A DNA stretch of 64,000 bases, from assembly GCA_013397865.1 (NCBI GenBank), contig VZTI01002067.1, positions 74,679 through 138,678 on the forward strand, in the 5' to 3' direction. The notes under the pieces were generated by a model, which ran no database searches, was not told the DNA's origin, and saw nothing but the letters and a program-made list of their open reading frames with translations. Below, piece after piece: positions 1 to 10,500 of the stretch. Position 1 is the stretch's first letter. Each line of letters begins with the position of its first letter. The translations under genes were made by a program, and so were the position numbers. Origin of the DNA: Struthidea cinerea (taxonomy: Eukaryota; Chordata; Aves; Passeriformes; Corcoracidae).

Positions 1-346
1 TATAAATTTTAAAATGTATTTTTATAGATATAAGGCCCTGCATTATTATATTGTCTCTTACAGGTGTTAACATTGTTATATTTCTGTTATTATAGCACTA
101 TTGCCTTAAATCTTGTATGGTTTATAATAGGTTCTGTAAATTCCATGGTGTTATAGCTAACACACTCCTCTGTACTATTTAAACTATTCCATAAAGATAC
201 GTGGTGTAACTTGCAGAGAAAGATGGTCCCGCTGTATTGTGTGTTATATAATCAATAAATAAATTAACTATCAATTCCCACCTGTGTATTTTTTAAATCT
301 CTTCCAGGTATTGTTCTGTTCTGAGGTAATGGGGGGTGGGAGACTG
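1..346. other. AT-rich sequence in the last DSCAML1 intron, unidentified
   Basis: Strongly AT-rich, unlike the GC-rich surroundings, with two overlapping AATAAA hexamers at 254-263. It could be a fragment of an old LTR or another transposon, or a non-coding element. Because the final DSCAML1 exon is still missing, the AATAAA motifs are probably intronic and not the 3' end of a gene. Confidence 0.4.
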
Positions 347-1165
347 TCAGGGTTCTGGCACTGAGGATAGGGAAGGAAGACTGAGGAATACCAAGGAATA
401 CTGATGAACACTAAAGCACGGCGAGAAATACGGATAAACACTGAGGAATACTAAAAACAAGGTGAGGAAATACTGAGAACAGCAAAGAATGGGGAAGGTA
501 CTGAGGGTCTGGGGCCAGTGCTGAAAAATGGGGGCAAATAACAAGAAATACTGATGGATATTAAAAAATGGTAGCAAATACTAAGGAAGGGGAAGGAAGA
601 ACAAAGAATAGCCAGGGATACTGAAAAATGGGAAGGAACACTAAAGAATGGAAAGTAATAGTAAAAAAAAACCCAAACCAAACATTAAAAATATCAAGGA
701 ATTAGGAAAGAACAGTAAGGAATGCTAGCAAATAGGAAGGAATACTAAGGAATGGGAAGGAACAGTAAAAAAGAGCCAGGGATACTAAAAGATGGAAAGG
801 AATCCTAAAGAATGGGAAGGAACAGTAAAGAGTAGCCAGGGATACTGAAATATGGGAAGGAATAATTAAAAAAACATGGGAAAATATCAAGGGGTGTGGA
901 AAGAACAGTAAGGAATGCTAACGAATAGGAAGGAATACTAAAGAATGGGAAAGAAGAGTAAAAACGTGGGAAAAATACCCGGGAGTGGAGAAAGACTATT
1001 AAGGCGTGCAAAGGAAGACCAAAGAATGAGAAGGAATACCAAAGAATGGGGAGAAATACCAAGGAACTGGGAAAAAAAAAACCCCAAAGATTGGGTGGAA
1101 TAGAAAGGAAGGGGGAACAACATTAAGCAACAGAGAGAGAACATTACAGCATGGGGAGAAATACC
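347..1165. repeat. Hierarchical purine-rich minisatellite (20/60/192 bp)
   Basis: About 0.8 kb almost free of pyrimidine runs on the plus strand. The basic unit is about 20 bp, close to AATACTAAAGAATGGGAAGG. Three 20-mers form a 60-bp unit: 751-810 and 811-870 align base for base with few changes. A larger period of about 192 bp is visible, since AACAGTAAGGAATGCTA occurs near 711 and again near 903, and ATATCAAGG near 691 and 883. Units decay in both directions. It lies in the last visible DSCAML1 intron, just downstream of window exon 29. The minus strand is a long pyrimidine-rich tract. Confidence 0.85.
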
Positions 1166-1273
1166 AAGAATGCCAAGGCAAACAGGACTGGGAAGGCCTC
1201 CCAAGGATTTTGGGAAGCTCTGGGGCACTGAGGAGGCCAGGCAGGACCACCCCCAGAGCCCATGTGAACCTAC

Positions 1274-1585
1274 TCTTGCTGGCGCGGTGCGGGATGGGCA
1301 CGGCCACGCCCTTGCCCCGCTCGCTGTCCTGGGGCTTGGGTGGGGAGGCGGTGAAGCGGCAGATGCCGGGCTCGGACGGGGTGCTCATGGAGGTCATGCT
1401 GTCCGCGTTGTCCGTGGTGCCCGTGGTCATCTGGTCCGAGGAGCTGTCGGAGATGAAGCACTCGGTGATCTCGAACTTGGCGTGCTGCAGCTGCTCCTCC
1501 AGCTTGGCGTGCTCGTAGGCGCGCGCCAGCTCCTCGTAGGTGGACGAGGCGCTCTCGGTGGACACCATGCTGTTCCGCCCCTTGT
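1274..1585 (-). CDS. DSCAML1: DSCAML1 window exon 29: distal cytoplasmic tail
   Basis: Residues w1622-w1725, starting DKGRNSMVSTESASS. It contains the family-conserved block YEELARAYEHAKLEEQLQ and KFEITECFISDSSSDQM, and ends AVPIPHRASK with one base of the next codon. The donor GTAGGT at 1268-1273 shows that at least one more coding exon follows. No coding sequence resembling the expected C-terminus is visible between 1 and 1273. Confidence 0.95.
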
Positions 1586-4500
1586 CTGTGGGGAGAGGAC
1601 GTGTCACCTACCTGGGAGCCCTCCCTGGCACTGGAATGCCTTTTTCCACGTCACGGGAATGCCCAGGCTGTCCCTGCTGGGATAAACCTGGCCACCTTCA
1701 AGGAGCGACCTGATCTAGTGGAAGAGTGGAACGAGATGAGCAATAAGGTCCCCTCCAACCCAAACCATTTTGGGTTTTTATGATTCTGTCTGTTCACAGA
1801 GCTGGGCACAGCCCTGGCTGCTCAGGGCCACCACATTGTGGTTCCACAATCCCACTGGTAATTTCTGCAGTCGCCCCGAACTCACAGTTTGGGGTCTCTG
1901 TGTGCCAGGGAAGCTCTGGCCCCACGTACCTGTGTCCTGCGAGAGGCTGGCGCTGTAGCTGTCACTCTCGGTGACCGTGATGCCGTGCTGGGAGCCCACC
2001 GTCCTCCAGTCCGAGGTGAGGGTCCGTGCGGGGGTGGAGGCCTGGCACTTGGTGAGTGTCCACTGGCTGGAGTAGCGGTTGCGGGTGCTGTGCGCAGACT
2101 TCACGCTCTTCCTCGACACGGGGTCTGCGGCACGAAGGTGACAGAGTCACGGTGGGTCCCTCCCACACAGAGCCAGGATGCTGTACCCTCTCCCGGGAGT
2201 GCTGCCTGCCCCTTCTGCCCTCCCAGCAGCTGCTCTTGGGCACAGCCAGTGCCGGGGGACAGGTTCCCCCACACCTGCCCCGCGTGTACAGCCCCCAGCC
2301 CAGCCCCACACACTCACTGGTGCCGGGGCGGATGTCGGACATGTCGATGAGGGGCCCCGTGTTCTGGATCAGGGCTGGGTGATGCAGAGAGACGCCCGTG
2401 CAGAAGCTCTGGGGGTTCACTGCCTGGCTGAACTCCGTGTCGGTCACCGGGATCGTGGCTTTGTCATCCCCTGTGGGAGGAAGCTGCAGCTCAGACCTCT
2501 CTCTGGCCAGGCAGTGTGGGCACCTGCTGGCCCACACTCAGCCCGTCCATGGGACCCCAGCCCTCTGGGGCAGCAGGGGAGGGGAGCTTTGCCTGTGCTT
2601 ACCCAGCTGCTTGATGCCTTCCTTGTCCTCGATGAGGAGCTGCACCCGCGGGATGTCGATGTGCAGGCGGGGGCCCTGCGGGGGCCCCTTCACCGGCGTG
2701 TCAAAGCTGCGGTTATTCTTGCTGTGAGGTGAGAGGGGACGCAGACCCGCCCATTACCGGACAGAGCCCCGGCGGCTCCAGCCTGGGACGGGCTCGGGAT
2801 CGCCACCAGCCAGCCCACCGGGGGCTCAGCTCTGCCCCGGCAAACTCCAGTATGGATGCTGGGACCCTCGGGCAGGCGGGAGCAGCCAGGAGCACTGGGC
2901 TGCTGTGCTACACACTGCCACAGCCTTCACAGGTGTGAGCCTGAGAGGGTCTGAAACTGAGTGAGGGCTGCACCTGGGCACCACCTATTCCCCTGCCTGC
3001 CCACCCATTCCTAGCCACAGGCCGATACGAGACTCACCTGATCAGCATTTCTGCCAAACTCTTTGCATCTGTGCAGGGAACACAAAAAAACAAGAAGCTT
3101 TTTGTAAGGGAGCAGTTTAGGGCACAATGAGGCAGTCCAGGAACACAATCTGGGGTCCCCTGTGCTGTGCCTCTGAATCCCAGCTCACCTCGAAGCCTCT
3201 TCAGCCGCTTCTCCTTCCTCTTCTTGCGGATGATGAAGAGCAGGGCCACTCCCAGCGTGGCCAGGATCACGGGGCAGGCGATGGTGAAGAGCTTCTTCAC
3301 GTCGTCACCTTCCCCTTGGGCAGACTTGATCGGGGGGATGGTGCCTAGGGCAGAGCACGGGCGGGTGGGCACTCAGCGTTCCGGGACCCCCCTGGCCCGG
3401 CGGCACTTCCCCCACCCCGTGTCCCCACTCACTGCCGTCGTAGTCCAGCGTGGCGAACTGCGTGGTCTCGTTGCCGCAGCCGGCGCTGTTGCAGGCCTTC
3501 ATGCGCAGCTCGTACCACGTGGCCTCGCGCAGCTCCGTCAGGAACACCTCGCTGGAGCTGTTGGTTCGCAGGCTCTGCCACACCCAGTTGCCCTTGGGCC
3601 GGTACTCCAGGACGATGGCGGTGATGGGGCAGCCCCCGCTGCTCCAGCCCTGCAGGTTCAGCCTGGCGTGCGTGGAGTTGATGTGGGTGAAGAGGTGCTG
3701 GTCCTTGCTGAAGGAGGGCTCTGCGCGAAAGGAGCTGTCAGGAGGGTGGGGAGGGGACCCCCCTGTCCCCCGGCGGGGCAGGGACGCCGCAGGCCAGGCT
3801 CACCTCTGCCGTGGGTCTTGGCCTCGATGATCTCGCTGATGCGGCCGGCGCCGACGCTGTTCTTGGCCGCCAGCTTCACCTTGTACCAGGTGCCGCACTT
3901 GAGGCTCTCCAGCTTGAAGGAGCGCTCGGAGGAGCTGATGAACACGTCCTTCCACTCCTCGCTGTTGTCCACCGAGTACTGGAGCACAAAGCCTGCGGGA
4001 GCAAGGAGCGGGGTCACCTCTGGGCACGGGGGCGAGGGGAAGGGGCTCCGGCTGGCACAGAGCCTGTGCCCAAGTCCAGCACAGCCTCGCAGTGCCAGGG
4101 CTCCCATCACACACCAATTCCTGCCCAAGTGCACACTCGTGGGTGGCGGTGGAAACCGCCTGCTCTGCCCACCACACAGACCCAGGCAGGAGAAATGGAG
4201 CAGGAGCTCTCGCCCAGAACCTCCTGAGAGCTCTGCCAGCGCCCCTGGTCACACCTCGCCTGCCCTCAGCACCCCAGGATGGCCCCACTGCTCATTTCCA
4301 CCTGGGAGTGCACGCTGTGATTGACTGGTTGGAGGCTATAAAGGGAAAGCCGGAATTAAGCAGCTCCCTCAGGAGGCTGCAGGGAAGTTGCTGCTGTCAT
4401 TGCACACCGCCTCCTCTCCCGTGATGGAGTATTAGGAAGCACACTGTGTCCTAGATGAGCAAACCTGTTACGCTGCCGTCAACAAGGCGCCTGGAGACGG

Positions 4501-7500
4501 CTGGTCTGGGCTTCCTGGGAGAGCACAGGGACACAGGGACACCGCAAGGGCACTGGGGTGTCCTGGGACAGCACATCCCTGCTGCCCAAGCCGTGCTGAC
4601 CAAACTTTCCTGGTGCACTGATAGGTTTGGCTATTTTTGCAGGCTATTTAGCCAATTCTCAAATAAAAATAGCAGGGAAGAGTAGGCTTCCTGCCTTGCT
4701 GTGTGCATAATGAGCTGCACAAGGCAGAGCTGGCAGGACGGCCCCAGTGCCAACACCACCCGGGTACCACCGTGGCAATGCCAGAGGGTTCACATGAAGG
4801 AGCTCCGTGAACACCCAGCTCCAGCTAGAGCAGAGCAGTGGGGACACTTCTCACACCTTCCCACCGCCAAGGATTCCCTGTGGATGGTGACACCAGGACC
4901 TTCCCAAGGCCATGGGCATGTGATTCCCAGTGGTGTCAACACCAGTCCCGACACCCCCACACCGCCCACCCTGGTGCCTGACACTGCTTATTTATTTATT
5001 TTGTACATGCGGCGTGTTTTTAATATTTCTAATCCAATTATAACCAAATTTATCAACAGAGTCCGCTGGAGTGAAAGGCTGCTGGCTGGGGAGATTTGCT
5101 TGTAATTACTTTCATGCTTTTAATTAATTGTAAGCGAGGTCTCCTTCCTCGCTCCCCGCTCCCCCCTCCGCACGCAGCTGTTTCAACGTATAATTCATGA
5201 GATGAATCAGAGCAGAAAGGAGACTTGGGAAAGCTGGGATGCTCCTGGAGCCCTCCCAAAGCCCCCAGCCTGTCAGGGACGCGGGACAACTCCTGCTCTG
5301 GTGGGTTCAGAGTGGCACCAATGCCAGGAGACATGGAGCAGCACTGGGGCTGGCCCTGGCCACCGGCACCTTAGCACCCAATGATGTGCCCTTCATTAGC
5401 TACCTCAGTCCCTGCAGCTTGCTCAAACACCTCACAAACCCCTCATCAGGGCTGGCAGCCCCTGCTAAGAGCTCAGAGGCACCAACCTCACTCTGAAGCA
5501 TTTTGGATGCCTCAGATACAAAAATGCGGCGCAGCATGCCTGAAAATGAGCATGCCTGTTCCATGAGAAGGGAACCAGTCATGGTTCTGGGATGAGGTTC
5601 TGGCACCAGCCCCATCACTCCCAGCAGCCGTACCTCGGATGGAGCTGCCCCCGTTGTCCCCAGGGATCCAGGCCAGCGTGATGGACGATGCCGAGGTCTT
5701 GGAGACGGTCAGGCGGGGCTGGTCCGGGGGCACTAGGGAGGAGGGAAAGCCCATGAGCACCTCACACACGCAGAGTGCCCCAAACTGTGCCCCCCAGAAG
5801 TGGCAATGAGACCTCGCAGTCATCCCTGGGCCAGCAGGAGCCCCTGGTGCAGGACAGACCCCGGGCACCGGGCACGGGGGATGGAGCGTGTCCGTGCAGG
5901 CAGACACGGAGGTGGGAGCCCTCACCTTGCACCAGCAGGTTGATGATGATGGTGTCGAAGCCCCAGGTGTTGGTGGCGGTGCAGGTGTAGTAGCCGGAGT
6001 CCTCGGCTTTCACCGAGCGCAGCACCAGCGTCCCGTTGGCCTGGATCAGGCGGTGGCCATCCACTGTCACCGGGATGGCAGAGTCCTCGCTGGCGGGAGG
6101 AGAAGGGACACATCAGCCGCGTGTGACACGGCCAGGGGGGTGCAGCTGGCACCAGCCCCCGGCACGGCCGGCAGCCCCCTCCATACCTGTCCTTGGTCCA
6201 CTTGATGGCAGGGACCGGCTCCCCAACGGAGTTGCACGGCAGCCGCACGTCCTTCATCCACGGCGTGGTGACGGTGCCTCCGAAGGAGATGATCTTGGCG
6301 GGGGCTTGGGGGCAAGGAGGAGGTGAGCCTGGGGGGCAGGCCCCGTGCGCAGCCCCCCCCGAGGTGTAAGGAGGCCTGGGACCCCCGTGCTGCCCCTTCT
6401 CTGCCCTGGGGTCACCCAGCCGTCGCTTCCTGCGGGCCATGGGGCAGGGCGCGGCAGCGGAGGTGTCCCCCCAGGCTGGCAGCCCCCCGTACCTTTGCCC
6501 GCAGGCTCGATGGTGACCTTCTCGCTGATGTTGCCGCGGCCGGCGGAGGTGACGGCGGCCACCCAGAGCAGGTACTGCTGGCCCCGGTTCAGGTGGGCGA
6601 TGCGGTAGAAGAGCTGGTCCGGGCTGGTCTCGTACTCGCTGGGGGCCTGCGGGGAGCGACACGGGAGGAGGTGAAGCCGCTGTGAGACCCTCACCCCATC
6701 ACCCTCAGACCCCCGACCCCACTGCGGTGCTCTGGGCTTTATCCCGAGCAGCAGCGGCTCAGCTCTCCTCGCATCCATCCCTCAATGCCGGGGAGAGCCG
6801 GCTGGTGTCGTGATTCCTCCAGGGAGCCGGGCTGGAGCCCAGGAGCAGATGGCTGCGCCGGCATGGCTTGTTCCCGGGAAAGGACGCTTCCCCGACACCC
6901 GCCAAGCTGCAGCGGGGCCAGCCTGGAGGCAACCCCAGCCGCGCTGGCCCAGAGCCTCTGCGGCCACAGCGAGAGGCCAAGGGGTCCCCAAAACCCGCGT
7001 GGGGTCACTCCTGCACCGCCCGCAGCGACTGCCCCAACCCTGCGGCGGCCCTGCGGACAGGGCTGGCTGTGGGCGAGCACCGGGGCCAGTCCCCACCGCG
7101 CTGGGGACGGAGTCACCCTGCCCCAAGCACGCCCCGAGGGGAAGGACTGCCTGGAACAGCACCCGGCTGCGCCACCGCGCCAGCACCGGGCACGGACGGG
7201 GCTCCACGACCCCCGTGGCACAGGATGGGTGTGTTTGAGCGTGGCCAGGCAGGAACCCGTGTGTTCACCAGCAGCACACGCGTGCCCTTGCGGGGACACG
7301 GATGTCAGTGCACCCCAAAGCAGACACACCTAAATGAATATTGTATAGTATACATAATTTTTTTTACCCAAATGACAGTTTTGACAAGATGCCAAGAAAA
7401 CAATATCGGATCCCAGCGGTTTTACCAGTTGCTTTGATGAAAAGATTATGTTGCCCTGGAAACCAGAGGCTCATATAGTGAAATGAGTTTGAGAAGGAGC

Positions 7501-10500
7501 TTTTGATAAGCACTAGTCTGCAGACCTCCCATCAACCTCTCCCTCACCAAGGAGGGATGGGGCCAGGTTGGATTTCTATTTCATTTTCAGTCAGCTGCTG
7601 GCATGTTTCCCCCTCTGGAGCAAGCGCTGAGCAGGGCAGATGCCAGAGGATGGGAACAGAGAGATGATGGGACCATTCCCTGGTGCACAGTGCCCATGGA
7701 TGCCCTTGGACAATTCTGCAGTGCACCCCAAGAGGTCTTTGCTGCTGCTGCTGCTGCCGCTGCCTGGCATCAGCTCTCCCTCCCGTTCCTGCTTGGCCAG
7801 CTCCGCATTCCCTGGCACACTGTGGCGATTCCCAGCCCCATTCCCATCACGTACCGGCTGCCCCGAGCCGGGGCTGGAGCAGAAGATGGTGTACTTCCGA
7901 ATGATGCCGTTGGGCTTGGCCGGCGGCAGCCAGGACACAACCACGCTGCTGGCAGAGGACGGCACAGCCTTGATGCCGGCTGGGGGACCTGGAACTGAGG
8001 AGGGAGAGCGTGGCAGAGCTGGTGCCAGGAGGTCTCCAAGGTCTCTGCCCAGCTGGCACGAGTGACAGCATCCTGCTGTGGGGCTGGCATCCCAACCACA
8101 CCCTGGGGGGCAGCTGCAGTGGCGGTGTCACACACAGGCAGGGACAGGTCTGCCTGCAGGACACCTCTCCACGGGTGGCTCGGGTCCCCATGTGAGCCAG
8201 AGGCAGGAGGGTTAATTGCAGCCCAAGCTCGGGTTTAGAAACCATGATTGGCTTTTAATGGCCATCTCCTTAATCTGTCAGCCGTACCCCGCCCAGCTGC
8301 GCCTCCCTCCCAGCATCTGGCGCTTCCCAGGACACAGGCCCAGGGATGCTCTGCTAGCGAGCTAATGGCATTAAAGTAGGGCAGGCGGGGTGTAAATATT
8401 TAAATATCCACACTTAAGGAAAAGAGGGAAAGGGAAATGCCCTGCCCATGGCTGTACACGTGGGGTTTCCCCTGTGCCCCGGCAGCCTCTCCAGCCCTTC
8501 GGCACGAGCGGGTGGCAGCGCCACTTACTGTCCTCCTTGGTCTGGATGTAGAGCACGCTGCTGCGGACGCCGTCCCCCGCCTGGGTGTAGGCCAGCACCT
8601 GCACGCTGTAGTTGGTGAACTTCTCCATGCCCCGCAGCTCCACCCGCTCCCGCGTGGTCGTGATGTTCTGCATCTCGCCCCACTCTGCAGCAGACAGGGC
8701 CCCTCAGCCTCTGTGCCACCCCCCGCGCCCCCCTGTCACCGCTCCCCACGAGCGCTCACCTCCGTCCATGTAGAGGGACCAGAAGATGACCCGGTACCCC
8801 TTGAGCACCCCGTTGAGGGTGCTGCGTGGGGGCTCCGACCAGGAGATCACGGCCACATCCGAGGTGATGGAGATGGCCCGCACGTTCTCGGGGGGCTGGC
8901 TGGGAACTGGGGAGGGCAGGGATGAGGAGGACGGTCAGCAGGAGGATGGAGATGCCAGGCTGAAGGAGCCGTGTCCCACACAGCCACCCTGACTGCACCC
9001 ACACGGACCCCGCTGTGCTGCTGGGACCCCTCAGCCAGTCCTGCCTGGCAGTGCTCTGCCTCCAACATGCAGTTTTCCTTCTCCCGGGCCAGTGGGTTGG
9101 GTGTGAACCCTGTGCTGGTGGTGACAGGGAGGATGCTTCCCAGCGAGGGGAGAGTGGGAGAGCTGGCTGGATGCGAGGTAATTAGATCCCATTGCCCCGC
9201 AAGAGGTAACTCTAATTTTTATGAGCATTTAAATGATAATACATCACCGTAACGATCCTCTTTGAAAATGATTATTGTTTCATATTACTTAGGTGCAAAA
9301 ATATAAGCACCATGTAATTAGGGACAGAGTATAATAAACTAATACAGATAGTCCGTTTGAACGAAATGAAGGTAATATAATTATGGAAAAGACACTATTG
9401 CTAAAACAGGGGCCCTTGAATACCCCGGGAGGAGTGCTAATGCAGCCAGGAAACGATCGCGGTTTGACAGGCTAACGAGAGCCTTAATTAAGTATGAAAA
9501 ACTGCTGAGCAAACGCACTGCAAAACTTTTTCCTCATCGTTTTTAAAACAACCGAGGCCATCGGCGCCGTGTCCCAGATGGAAACCTGCCTGGCACTTCA
9601 ACAGTGCCTAAATCCACCTTGCACCCTTTCATTGTGCCACAAACCCAGTGCCGCGGGCGTCCTGGTACCCCTGTGCTCCCAGGGAGCTGGGAGGGTGCAC
9701 ACAGCCACCACCCCAGACCTGCTTGCGACGGGATGGGGATCAACTGAGGGTCCCCCCGGTGGGACCTGGCCCTGGGGGTGCCTGGCTTGGTCTCTGGGCC
9801 GCCCTTACCGTCCTCCAGCGTGGTGGCGTTGATCTCGCTGGACGAGGGCCCCGTGCCCGCGCGGTTGAACGCCTGCACCACCACCCCGTACTGCGCAAAC
9901 TTCTTGAGGTTGTCCAGCGTGTAGACCTCGCTGTCCCCCGTGGCCTTCATCTCCACGATGCTGTACTGCCCGTTGCTGCCCGGGCTGTTCTCCCGGTAGC
10001 CGATCTGGTAGCCACGGATCACCCCGTTCTGCAGCTCCTTCTTCGGGGCCTGAGGGACAACGAGGGCAGGACGGAGCGGTGTCACAGGGGTGGGAGGCTC
10101 ACAGGGCTCTGTGCCCCAACCCACCTCTCCCCAGAGGCTTTTCTCAAGGCTTCCAAGTTTTTTCCCTCCCCTCTTTTCACCGAGTGGCAAAATAGTGATA
10201 AAAAAGGTCCAGCAGGTCCTCAGAACCACCAGAGAGGAAAGTGCTGCCTGGACAGCACCAGTCCCCAACTGGAGCAGGAGAAATCCCAAGTCTGGCAGCC
10301 TGAGAGGCCAGATTGAGATCAATCTAAACAATATTTCTCTGAAGCATTAAGAAATCAATAGGGTTGATTGCAAATTTATGTTACAATGCCAGGGCGATCC
10401 ATCTTGCTGAAATACTCCTAAAACGAAGTGACTTATCTTTCAAGTGAATCTTACTTTTCATTAATCTGTTTTTCAGTGCTTAAGGGGAGGGGGGAGAAGC

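Noticed and set aside
254..263. Overlapping AATAAA polyadenylation signals
   Set aside because: The DSCAML1 C-terminal exon is still missing, so this point should be inside an intron. AT-rich sequence makes the hexamer frequent by chance.
347..1062. Hydrophobic minus-strand frames such as FLSIPSYLLAF repeats
   Set aside because: Translations of the pyrimidine-rich strand of the tandem repeat; no exon signals and no conserved domain.
3167..4324. Open frame of 385 residues on the plus strand
   Set aside because: Antisense shadow of the DSCAML1 transmembrane and FN3-5/6 exons.
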